NCBI GenBank assembly: GCA_036259875.1
Contig: DATAAZ010000063.1
Location: 1-21,094 of the forward strand
Length of the DNA: 21,094 bases
Source: DATAAZ01 sp036259875
GTDB lineage: Bacteria; Actinomycetota; Thermoleophilia; Gaiellales; Gaiellaceae
Direction: 5' to 3'
The notes below the pieces were generated by a model. It was not told the DNA's origin. It did no database searches and saw only the letters and a list, made by a program, of their open reading frames with translations. Below are positions 1 through 6,262 of the stretch, one piece after another. How positions within the stretch are numbered: the first letter of the stretch is position 1; each line of letters starts with the position of its first letter. The position numbers were made by a program, and so were the translations under genes.

Positions 1-2
1 GG

Positions 3-131
3 ATTGGCGGGCGGAAAGGGTGCCCGGTGAGGTTCTACTGGTCGGAGATCGACCCGGTCCTCGCTTCCTGGCGGCACGGCCCGGAGCCGGCCGAGCGCAG
101 GCCTAGCGGCGTTATAGGATCGGTCCGGTGA
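3..131 (+). CDS. C-terminal fragment of an excisionase-like (helix-turn-helix) protein
   Basis: The window opens inside a reading frame that ends with TGA at 129-131. The visible 42 residues begin I-G-G-R-K-G-C-P-V-R-F-Y-W-S-E-I-D and end in a short hydrophilic tail. A basic patch followed by a 'W-S-E-I-D' segment is typical of the wing and last helix of MerR/excisionase-type (HTH_17) domains, where the residues after the recognition helix read like 'grrvrFrrsdvdaWl'. The position just upstream of a phage-type integrase gene on the same strand fits an Xis or small element regulator. The start lies outside the window, so length and full domain content cannot be judged. The assignment rests on a short match and on context. 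Confidence 0.5.
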   Translation: MGGRKGCPVRFYWSEIDPVLASWRHGPEPAERRPSGVIGSVR

Positions 132-173
132 CTCGGGTGCAGACGAGTCTGGCCTTCGTTAGCTTTGCGCGGA

Positions 174-210
174 GCCCCCGGCGACGCGGCTGCACCCGCG
201 CGCCGGGGGC
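174..210 (+). terminator. Strong GC hairpin between the excisionase-like gene and integrase
   Basis: A perfect 10-bp inverted repeat, GCCCCCGGCG at 174-183 and CGCCGGGGGC at 201-210, encloses a 17-nt loop and is followed by TTTCTCGC. It lies 43 nt after the upstream stop codon and ends 26 nt before the integrase start. Read on the plus strand it is a plausible intrinsic terminator with a poor T tract. It could instead be a structured integrase leader that limits recombinase expression. Confidence 0.5.
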
Positions 211-236
211 TTTCTCGCGCCCAAGGGAGGACGACC

Positions 237-1304
237 GTGCCTAGCGTTCAGCTGGGGAGCCTCTTTCGGCTGCCGAACGGGACGTGGGCGTACCGGTATC
301 GCGATGCGACCGGGAAGCGTCCCCAGGTCGGAGGCTTCAAGACGAAAGGCGAGGCGAGCGCTGCGCTCGGGGACGCGATCGACCGGATGCGCCTGGGGCG
401 CAACTACCGGCGCAGCGTCACGCTCGCGCAGCTGGTGGACGAATACCTCGCCCAGCACATCGCCGAGGAGAACACGCTCCGCACGCTCCGGGAGCGCCTG
501 AAGTACGCGACCGACGTCTTCGGGGACGTCCCGATCGAGCGGTTGCTGGTCAACGAGATCGCGGCATGGCGGAACCGCCTCCCGGCGAAGTCGGCCTGGG
601 GAATCCACAAGGCGCTCCGACAGGTCCTGAACTACGCCGTCCGGGCTCGGATGCTCGACGAGAACCCGGCGAAGGAGGTCCCCAACCCGGAGCCGAAGCG
701 GGGCGAGGTTCCGGTGTTCGAGTCCTGGGAAGACGTCGAGGCCGTCGCCGACGAGCTCCGACCGAACGAGCGGGGGATGATCCTCTTCGCGGCCGGGACG
801 GGCCTCAGGCCCGAGGAGTGGCTGGCGCTCGAGCGCCGGGACGTCGACCGCGAGGCCGGCGTCGTTCACGTCCGCCGCGTCTACACCGACGGGAAGCTCA
901 GGGACTACGGCAAGACCGACGGCGCCCGCCGTCGTGTTCCGCTCCGAGGACGCGTGCTCGCCGTACTGGAGGAGCTACCGCCCCGGATCGACACGCCGCT
1001 GCTCTTTCCCGGCGAGCGGGGCGGCTACCTCAACCTCGGCGTCTGGCGCCGGAAGCGCTGGAAGCCCGCCTTCGACGTGGCGGGGATCGCGTACCGGACC
1101 CCGTACGCGCTGCGCCACACGTACGCGTCGTGGTCGATCGCGGCCGGTGTCGACCTCTTCACGCTCGCCCGGCGCATGGGGACGAGCATCGAGCAGATCG
1201 ACAAGACGTACGGCCACCTTCTCCCCCGCGCCGAGGCGCACGAGCGCGACCTCCTGGACGCCTTCGACGTTCGCCAGAACGAGCCTCAGGCGGCGGAAAA
1301 GTGA
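237..1304 (+). CDS. int: Tyrosine-type site-specific recombinase (integrase)
   Basis: A 355-residue phage/island integrase that would cut and rejoin attachment sites. The GTG at 237 is chosen because AAGGGAGG (223-230) sits 6 nt upstream; an upstream in-frame TTG at 165 would run through the hairpin and has no ribosome site. Residues about 1-55 form an arm-type DNA-binding region (G-T-W-A-Y-R-Y-R-D, then G-G-F-K-T-K-G-E-A). Residues about 62-140 are the core-binding (SAM-like) domain and 160-345 the catalytic domain. Catalytic positions seen are Arg191 (T-G-L-R-P-E-E), Lys226, Arg293 (Y-A-L-R-H-T) and the nucleophile Tyr325 (K-T-Y-G-H-L). The usual His before Arg293 is Tyr290, and the later His/Trp position is Thr316 (M-G-T-S); I recall this variant from other actinobacterial integrases. 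The gene converges on tRNA-Pro 89 nt away, which suggests that tRNA as its target. Confidence 0.93.
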   Translation: MPSVQLGSLFRLPNGTWAYRYRDATGKRPQVGGFKTKGEASAALGDAIDRMRLGRNYRRSVTLAQLVDEYLAQHIAEENTLRTLRERLKYATDVFGDVPIERLLVNEIAAWRNRLPAKSAWGIHKALRQVLNYAVRARMLDENPAKEVPNPEPKRGEVPVFESWEDVEAVADELRPNERGMILFAAGTGLRPEEWLALERRDVDREAGVVHVRRVYTDGKLRDYGKTDGARRRVPLRGRVLAVLEELPPRIDTPLLFPGERGGYLNLGVWRRKRWKPAFDVAGIAYRTPYALRHTYASWSIAAGVDLFTLARRMGTSIEQIDKTYGHLLPRAEAHERDLLDAFDVRQNEPQAAEK

Positions 1305-1392
1305 GCGTTCGGACGTCTATCGGACGCCGAGCCGCGTTACTTCCCACCGGGAGGTCCTCGGAAAACCCCCCGTTTCCTCACAGTTTCCCGAG

Positions 1393-1443
1393 TCGGGGCG
1401 CCCGGATTCGAACCGGGGACCTCCAGTCCCCCAGACTGGCGCG
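1393..1443. other. Candidate attachment site (3' half of tRNA-Pro)
   Basis: An integrase gene ends 89 nt from the 3' end of the tRNA gene and runs toward it. Tyrosine recombinases of integrated elements commonly use the 3' half of a tRNA gene (anticodon loop to discriminator) as attB and restore the tRNA on insertion. By that rule the crossover lies within about 1393-1443 and the element extends leftward. The second copy, which would prove it, is not in the window. The exact borders are inferred. Confidence 0.5.
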
Positions 1444-1467
1444 CTAACCAGGCTGCGCCACGCCCCG
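1393..1467 (-). tRNA. tRNA-Pro (anticodon GGG)
   Basis: The minus strand folds into a complete cloverleaf. The acceptor stem is CGGGGCG (1461-1467) with CGCCCCG (1394-1400), seven perfect pairs including the C1-G72 pair typical of bacterial proline tRNAs, and the discriminator is A. The D stem is GCGC/GCGC with a TGG in the loop. The anticodon stem is CCAGT/ACTGG with loop CTGGGGG, giving anticodon GGG at 1430-1432. The T stem is CCCGG/CCGGG with loop TTCGAAT. It decodes CCC. The CCA end is not encoded and would be added after transcription; a CCA-type nucleotidyltransferase gene lies at the other end of this window. Confidence 0.97.
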
Positions 1468-1477
1468 TTCCTCGCCA

Positions 1478-1483
1478 ACGATA
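1478..1483 (-). promoter_or_regulatory. Candidate -10 box for tRNA-Pro
   Basis: TATCGT on the minus strand lies 10 nt before the first base of the mature tRNA, a normal distance for a promoter with a short 5' leader. No convincing -35 element is seen. Confidence 0.3.
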
Positions 1484-1625
1484 GCGCGCCGGCAGCGCGG
1501 GCGGACGCGCGGCTCGCGCGCGGCGGCAAGTATCGCGGCGAACGGCCGGTTAAGCCGTGCTTTGCACGTGTTTCCTCGCCCGGCGAGCGGGAAGAACCCG
1601 TCCATCGACACGCGGAGGTGACCCG

Positions 1626-1826
1626 ATGACGGACGCGCGCGACGAGAGCATCGCCGAAATCACCGACGAGGAGCTCGCGGCCGCGGCTGGTGAACCGCTC
1701 CCCGATCGGGCCGCCATGTCGACGATCGGCTTCGATCCCAGTGAGTTCGGAATCGTTCCCGCCGAGCCGATTCCGCCCGTTCTCGGCCCCGACGACGACG
1801 CGCCACCGCCCGAGGAGCAGCTGTAG
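1626..1826 (+). CDS. Small acidic peptide, function unknown, leader-like N-terminal half
   Basis: A 66-residue reading frame with a good ribosome site: GGAGGTG (1614-1620) lies 5 nt before the ATG at 1626. The protein is rich in Asp and Glu, with no cysteine, no signal peptide and no membrane segment. Its first half contains E-I-T-D-E-E-L-A-A-A-A-G-E followed by L-P-D-R-A-A-M-S. The first pattern resembles leader peptides of ribosomally made, modified peptides, where 'lsdeELeavaG' marks the end of the leader. The second resembles an 'LP(D/E)R(E/A)A(M/L)S' motif that I recall from short actinobacterial peptides. The second half is proline-rich and acidic and ends P-P-P-E-E-Q-L. No modifying enzyme or transporter is nearby. 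It is divergent from tRNA-Pro and convergent with the XRE gene. It is probably real given the ribosome site; a function cannot be assigned. Confidence 0.65.
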   Translation: MTDARDESIAEITDEELAAAAGEPLPDRAAMSTIGFDPSEFGIVPAEPIPPVLGPDDDAPPPEEQL

Positions 1827-1831
1827 GGCTG

Positions 1832-1851
1832 GGCGCGCCCGCGCGCGCGCC
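1832..1851. terminator. GC hairpin between convergent genes
   Basis: GGCGCGC (1832-1838) pairs with GCGCGCC (1845-1851) around a 6-nt loop, in the 33-nt space between the peptide stop and the XRE stop. It could end transcription from both sides, but neither side has a T tract, and alternating GC sequence forms such pairs easily. Confidence 0.3.
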
Positions 1852-1859
1852 GAGTGCCG

Positions 1860-2159
1860 CTACGCCCCGTACCGCTTGTAGAGGCGGTCGACCAGATCCG
1901 GCATTGCCTCGAGCCTCTCGGTGATGGCGCGCACGCGGTACTCGCGAAAATGCTCCGGCTCGACGCCGAGCGCCTTCGCGAGCGTCGCAATGACCTCGCT
2001 CGACGGGACCGGGCGGTTCCCGTGCACGAGGTGGTTCAGGTAGCCGGCCGAGAGGCCGGTTCGGTCGGCGAGCGCACGGTACGTCGTGTGTGTCTCCGTC
2101 ATGAGTGACTGCACCGTGACGCCGAACGGCTGGTCGCTGAAGCGGCGCTTGCGGGCCAT
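1860..2159 (-). CDS. XRE-family helix-turn-helix regulator coupled to proS
   Basis: A 99-residue DNA-binding protein. Residues about 24-70 form a Cro/C1-type helix-turn-helix: T-Y-R-A-L-A-D-R-T-G-L-S-A-G-Y-L-N-H-L as the two helices, then P-S-S-E-V-I-A-T-L-A-K-A-L-G-V as the closing helices. The 29-residue tail (E-P-E-H-F-R-E-Y-R, then I-T-E-R-L, ending D-R-L-Y-K-R-Y) is probably a dimerisation helix. The N-terminus is basic (A-R-K-R-R). The ATG overlaps the proS stop as TGATG, so translation is likely coupled to proS and the gene is the last of the long minus-strand operon. Its operator and targets are unknown. No element-type gene accompanies it, so it looks chromosomal rather than part of the integrated element. 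Confidence 0.85.
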   Translation of the reverse strand: MARKRRFSDQPFGVTVQSLMTETHTTYRALADRTGLSAGYLNHLVHGNRPVPSSEVIATLAKALGVEPEHFREYRVRAITERLEAMPDLVDRLYKRYGA

Positions 2160-3832
2160 CAGCCGCTCGCGTAGAGGTTGTGGGCCACGTCCTCCACCGG
2201 CACCTGACGGTCCTCGCCGTGCGACCGCACGTCCACCGTTCCCTCCTCGAGGGTCTTTTTTCCCACGACAACGCGTTTCGGACACCCGATCAGGTCGGCA
2301 TCGGCAAACTTTTCGCCCGGGCGGCGCTCGCGGTCGTCGAGCAGAACGCGGGCTCCCTGCGCCTCGACGGCACCCGCGATCTGCTCCGCGATCGCAAGTG
2401 TCTCGGCGCCCGCGGCCTGGAGGGCGACGATCTCGACGTCGTACGGCGCGAGCGGCTCCGGCCACTCGATCCGGTTACCGTCGTGGTTCTGCTCGATCGC
2501 CGCGGCCATGATCCGGCCCGGCCCGATCCCGTAGCTCCCCATCACGATCGGCCGCTCCCGGCCCGACTCGTCGAGGTACGTCGCCCCGAGGGACTCCGAG
2601 TAGCGGGTGCCGAGCTTGAAGATGTGGCCAACCTCGATCGCGACCTGAAAGCGCAGGCTACCCCCGCAGCGGGGGCAGGCGTCGCCCTCCCTGGCCTCGC
2701 GGATGTCCGCGAAGCGGGCCATGTAGTCGCGGCCGACCTCGACCCCGCGGAGGTGGTGCCCGGTTCGGTTTGCGCCTGCAACGAACTGACCCTCTCGCAG
2801 CGCTTCGTCCGCGATCACGTCGACTCCGACGCCCACCGGCCCGATCGAGCCGGGGTCGGCACCGAACGCCTCCTGGATCTCCTCGTCGGTCGCCGGGCGG
2901 AACTCGCGGCCGAGCACCGCGGCGAGCTTGCCCTCATGGAGGCGGTCGTCGCCGCGGACGAGCGCGAGGACGACTCGCCCGTCCGAGACGACGGGCATCG
3001 CCTTCGAAGTAGCGGCGCCGTCGACGCCGAGGAGGTCGGCGAGCGCGTCGATCGTCGTGACGCCGGGCGTCTCGACCTCCTCGGGCGCTGCCACGGCGGC
3101 CGGAAACGCCGGCGCGCGCGGGACGCCGCGGGCGATCTCGAGGTCGGCCGCGTAATCGCCCCGCTCGCACGTGACCAGGACGTTCTCGCCGCTCCCGGCG
3201 GGCGCGAGGTAGTCCTTCGACTCGCTGCCGCCCATCACCCCGACCTCCGCTTCGACCTCGAAGAACTCGAGCTCGCAGCGCTCGAAGATGCGCCGGTAGG
3301 CGCCGGCGTGCTTCTGGAAGCTCTCGTCGAGCCCGTCCTCGTCGCGGTCGAACGAGTACGCGTCCTTCATGATGAACTCGCGGACGCGCAGAAGGCCGCC
3401 GCGGGGGCGCGGCTCATCGCGGTCTTTGGTCTGGAAGTGGTACAGGATCTGCGGCAGCTCGCGGTAGGAGCGGATCTCGCGCGCGTGAAACGCGACCGTC
3501 TCCTCGTGCGTGAACGCGAGGATCCACGAGCGGCCGGCGCGATCCTTGAGCTTGTAGACCTCGGGGATGCCGTAGCGGCCGGTCCGTTGCCAGAGCTCGG
3601 CGGGCGTGAGGACGGGCATCAGCATCTCCTGACCGCCGATCGCGTCCATCTCCTCGCGCACGATCTGGACGGCGTTCTCGTGCACCCGCCAGCCGAGTGG
3701 GAGGAACGACCAGAGGCCCGCGCCGACCTGGCGGATGAAGCCGCCGCGAACGAGGAGGCGGTGGCTCGCCGCCTCAGCATCGCCGGGGTCTTCCCGGAGC
3801 GTCGGGATGAAGAGCTGCGAGGCGCGCGCCAC
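2159..3832 (-). CDS. proS: Prolyl-tRNA synthetase, bacterial type with editing domain
   Basis: The 557-residue enzyme charges tRNA-Pro with proline in the cytosol. The protein starts V-A-R-A-S-Q-L-F-I-P-T-L, matching the family N-terminus, at a GTG just 2 nt after the ispG stop; a longer in-frame upstream extension runs through ispG and is not used. Class II motif 2 is seen at about 146-160 (L-L-R-V-R-E-F-I-M-K-D-A-Y) and motif 3 at about 432-442 (G-S-Y-G-I-G-P-G-R). Between them, about residues 225-385, lies the inserted editing domain that removes mischarged alanine, including Lys279 in A-T-S-K-A-M-P. A C-P-R-C-G pair (386-390) follows. The C-terminal anticodon-binding domain covers about 465-557. 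Length is normal. The downstream XRE gene overlaps its stop. The window also contains a tRNA-Pro gene, its substrate class. Confidence 0.97.
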   Translation of the reverse strand: MARASQLFIPTLREDPGDAEAASHRLLVRGGFIRQVGAGLWSFLPLGWRVHENAVQIVREEMDAIGGQEMLMPVLTPAELWQRTGRYGIPEVYKLKDRAGRSWILAFTHEETVAFHAREIRSYRELPQILYHFQTKDRDEPRPRGGLLRVREFIMKDAYSFDRDEDGLDESFQKHAGAYRRIFERCELEFFEVEAEVGVMGGSESKDYLAPAGSGENVLVTCERGDYAADLEIARGVPRAPAFPAAVAAPEEVETPGVTTIDALADLLGVDGAATSKAMPVVSDGRVVLALVRGDDRLHEGKLAAVLGREFRPATDEEIQEAFGADPGSIGPVGVGVDVIADEALREGQFVAGANRTGHHLRGVEVGRDYMARFADIREAREGDACPRCGGSLRFQVAIEVGHIFKLGTRYSESLGATYLDESGRERPIVMGSYGIGPGRIMAAAIEQNHDGNRIEWPEPLAPYDVEIVALQAAGAETLAIAEQIAGAVEAQGARVLLDDRERRPGEKFADADLIGCPKRVVVGKKTLEEGTVDVRSHGEDRQVPVEDVAHNLYASG

Positions 3833-3834
3833 GG

Positions 3835-4965
3835 CTACAGCGGACGCTGGGCCGCTTCGGCCATCATGAGCGCGGCCGGCTTGGCGAGCTTGAGGCGCTT
3901 CGGGCGCGCCATCCCCTCCGCGATCCAGCGGTCGATCTCTCGAAAGAGCTCGTCGACGAGGACGTCGGACGAGACCTTCCGGAGCACCCGGCCGTGCGCG
4001 TAGACGAAGCCCGTCTCGCGGCCGCCGGCGATTCCGAAGTCGGCGTCGCCGGCTTCGCCCGGCCCGTTTACCGCGCACCCCATGACGGCGACCTCGAAAG
4101 CCTGCGGGTAATCGCGCAGGCGCGCCTCGACCGCTTCCGCGAGCGTCTGGACGCCGACGTTGTCGCGCCCGCAGGAGGGACACGCGATCATCACGGGGCC
4201 GCGCTCGCGCAAGCCGAGCGACTTCAGGATCTCCCAGGCCACCTTCACCTCCTCGACCGGGTCTGCCGTGAGCGAGACGCGCATCGTGTCGCCGATCCCG
4301 TCCATGAGGAGACTTCCCATCCCGACCGCGCTCTTGATCGAGCCGGCGAACGGCGTCCCGGCCTCCGTGACGCCCAGGTGCAGGGGGTACGGGACCTTCT
4401 CGGAGAGCATCCGGTACGCCCGGATCATCGTCGGCACGGAGCTCGACTTGACCGAGATCTTGAAGTCCCGGAAGTCGAGCCGCTCGAGGAGCTCGACCTG
4501 TTCGAGCGCCTCCCGGACGAGCGCCTGCGCGGTGTCGCGCTGCGCGAGCGGCTCGAGGTGCTTCGGCAGCGAGCCGGAGTTCGCGCCGATCCGCATCGGG
4601 ATGCGTCTTGCCTTGGCGGCGCGGACGACCTGCTCGATCTTGTCCGGCCCGCCGATGTTTCCTGGGTTGATTCGCACGGCGGCGACACCCGCGTCGATCG
4701 CCTTGAGGGCGAGCGAGGCGTTGAAGTGGATGTCGGCGATGACCGGAATCGGGCTCAGGTAGGCGAGTTTCCGAAGCGCGTCCGCGTCCTCGTTCTTCGG
4801 GACGGCGACGCGAACCACCTCGCACCCGGCCGAAGCGAGCGCGCCGATCTGGGCCATCGTGGCGTCGACGTCATGGGTATTCGTCGTCGTCATGGACTGC
4901 ACGACGACGGGCGCGCCACCACCGATCGGGACGTTGCCGACCCGGATCTGGACCTTGCTTGCCAC
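3835..4965 (-). CDS. ispG: 4-hydroxy-3-methylbut-2-enyl diphosphate synthase
   Basis: A 376-residue iron-sulfur enzyme of the MEP isoprenoid pathway that converts ME-cPP to HMBPP. The N-terminal TIM-barrel starts with the conserved P-V-V-V-Q-S-M-T-T-T-N-T-H-D and continues with I-A-D-I-H-F and R-I-N-P-G-N-I-G. The C-terminal domain carries the [4Fe-4S] ligands Cys262 and Cys265 (A-C-P-S-C-G-R) and Cys297 (M-G-C-A-V-N-G-P-G-E), with the fourth ligand Glu304 visible. Start is GTG at 4965 with no Shine-Dalgarno sequence; a TAGACT hexamer lies 10 nt upstream, so the gene may have its own promoter with an extremely short leader. It is separated from rseP by 73 nt and from proS by 2 nt. Dxr, the second-step enzyme of the same pathway, is two genes upstream. 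Confidence 0.97.
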   Translation of the reverse strand: MASKVQIRVGNVPIGGGAPVVVQSMTTTNTHDVDATMAQIGALASAGCEVVRVAVPKNEDADALRKLAYLSPIPVIADIHFNASLALKAIDAGVAAVRINPGNIGGPDKIEQVVRAAKARRIPMRIGANSGSLPKHLEPLAQRDTAQALVREALEQVELLERLDFRDFKISVKSSSVPTMIRAYRMLSEKVPYPLHLGVTEAGTPFAGSIKSAVGMGSLLMDGIGDTMRVSLTADPVEEVKVAWEILKSLGLRERGPVMIACPSCGRDNVGVQTLAEAVEARLRDYPQAFEVAVMGCAVNGPGEAGDADFGIAGGRETGFVYAHGRVLRKVSSDVLVDELFREIDRWIAEGMARPKRLKLAKPAALMMAEAAQRPL

Positions 4966-4975
4966 GTACGAAAAC

Positions 4976-4981
4976 AGTCTA
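4976..4981 (-). promoter_or_regulatory. Candidate -10 box before ispG
   Basis: TAGACT on the minus strand, 10 nt before the ispG GTG, in the 73-nt rseP-ispG gap. A start 6-8 nt downstream would leave a leader of 2-4 nt. No clear -35 sequence is seen. The same hexamer occurs in the rpsB upstream region (12115-12120). Confidence 0.4.
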
Positions 4982-5038
4982 TCCCGCCCCTCGAGCCCTT
5001 CTTCCGCAGCCGAGGCGGCGGCCGGACTCGCGTCGGCC

Positions 5039-6262
5039 TCAGCCGCCGTTCAGGCGGTCGACGTCGTTCGAGAGCCCGATGAAGAAGAGCATGAGGACGA
5101 GCGCGATCCCGATTGCCGAGGCGCGCTCGTACGCCGTTCGGGGGATCGCCCGGCCTCTCGCCGCCTCGAGCAGCGAGAACGCGATGTGGCCACCGTCGAG
5201 CGGAAGAAGCGGGAGAAGGTTCAGCAGCGCGAGCGAGAGGCTGATGAACGCGAGGATCCGGAGGTAGACGCGGTAGTCGAACTCGAGCGCCTCGCTCGAG
5301 CCCTGGACGATGCCGACCGGGCTCGAGATCTCGTCGCGGCCCGAGCCTGTCACGATGCGGCCGAGCGCCTCGCCCGTCAGCCGCGTCACGCGCCAGGTGT
5401 CCTCGATTCCGAGCCGAATCGAGTCGATCGGCCCGTAGCTGCGGTAGGCGACGTCGAGCTCGAATCCGAGGCGGTAATCGCCGCCGATGCGGTCCGGTCG
5501 AACCGGTTCCAGCGAGACGGTACCGCTCGCCCGTTCGACGGTCAGCGTCACAGGCTTGCCGCGAGTCGCGTCGATCGCGTCCGGGATCGTCGCCGGCGTC
5601 ACGTTCTTGCCGTTCACGGCGACGATTCGGTCGCCGGCGCGAAGGCCCGACTCGGCGGCTGGGGTCGCGGGCGCGACGCGGGCGACGGAGCGCGTCACCC
5701 GGTCAGGGACGCCGAGCGCGAAGACGAGCGCCAGGAGGGCGATCGCGAACACGAGGTTGGTCGCTGGGCCGGCGAAGATGACCGCGACCTTCTTCCAGGC
5801 GGCCGCACGCCAGTACGCGTCGGGCGAGAGCGCGTCGTCGACATCCGTGACGGCGCGCTCGGCGCTCCGGCGCGCCCGCTCGCTCAGTGGCGCCCGCTCG
5901 ATCGCGGCCCCGAGCTCCGCGAGCCGGTGGCGCGCGTCGTCGAGCCGCTCCTCGGCGAGCGCTTGCTCGACGGGCTCGAGCGATCGCGCGAGCCAGGGCG
6001 CCTCCGCGAGTGCGGGCGCGAGCTGATCGGCCAGGTCGCGCCCGGCCGGCCGGTGCATGCCGGGGATCTTCACGTAGCCGCCGAGCGGGATGGCGCCAAT
6101 CCCGTACTCGATGCCGTTCCTGACGCGCTTCACGAGCGCGGGCGGGAAGAAGATGTAGAAGCGGCGCGGCCGCATCCGGACGGCACGCGCGACGACGAAG
6201 TGCCCCGCCTCGTGGATCAGGATGAGGAACGTCAGTCCCGCGATCGCGATCAGGATGCTCAT
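5039..6262 (-). CDS. rseP: RseP-type site-2 intramembrane metalloprotease with PDZ domain
   Basis: A 407-residue membrane zinc protease that cleaves membrane-anchored substrates such as anti-sigma factors or signal-peptide remnants. The first membrane helix contains the zinc motif H17-E-A-G-H21; a further membrane segment follows V-A-V-I-F-A-G-P-A-T-N, then a PDZ domain (about 212-290, with E-S-G-L-R-A-G-D-R-I-V-A-V-N-G), and the third zinc ligand lies in L-P-L-D-G-G-H (Asp356), followed by a last membrane helix. Between the first helix pair and the second membrane segment is an unusually long Glu/Arg/Ala-rich helical stretch (about residues 72-150) absent from the E. coli protein. The ATG overlaps the dxr stop by 4 nt. 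The substrate cannot be inferred; no sigma/anti-sigma pair is in the window. Confidence 0.92.
   Translation of the reverse strand: MSILIAIAGLTFLILIHEAGHFVVARAVRMRPRRFYIFFPPALVKRVRNGIEYGIGAIPLGGYVKIPGMHRPAGRDLADQLAPALAEAPWLARSLEPVEQALAEERLDDARHRLAELGAAIERAPLSERARRSAERAVTDVDDALSPDAYWRAAAWKKVAVIFAGPATNLVFAIALLALVFALGVPDRVTRSVARVAPATPAAESGLRAGDRIVAVNGKNVTPATIPDAIDATRGKPVTLTVERASGTVSLEPVRPDRIGGDYRLGFELDVAYRSYGPIDSIRLGIEDTWRVTRLTGEALGRIVTGSGRDEISSPVGIVQGSSEALEFDYRVYLRILAFISLSLALLNLLPLLPLDGGHIAFSLLEAARGRAIPRTAYERASAIGIALVLMLFFIGLSNDVDRLNGG

Noticed and set aside
165..236. Upstream TTG start for the integrase
   Set aside because: It would translate through the hairpin and lacks a ribosome site, while the GTG at 237 has AAGGGAGG at 6 nt.
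1556..1568. Short palindrome CGTGC-TTT-GCACG upstream of the small peptide
   Set aside because: A 5-bp stem with a 3-nt loop is expected often by chance. It could be an operator for the XRE protein, but nothing links the two.
2180..4003. Long plus-strand open frame (607 codons) opposite proS
   Set aside because: It is the antisense shadow of proS and the end of ispG in GC-rich DNA. Its product is Arg/Asp/Val-rich with no recognisable domain, while the minus-strand frame is a clear enzyme.
3833..4825. N-terminal extension of proS through ispG
   Set aside because: The extension is a shadow in another frame of ispG. The family N-terminus A-S-Q-L-F-I-P-T-L starts right after the GTG at 3832.
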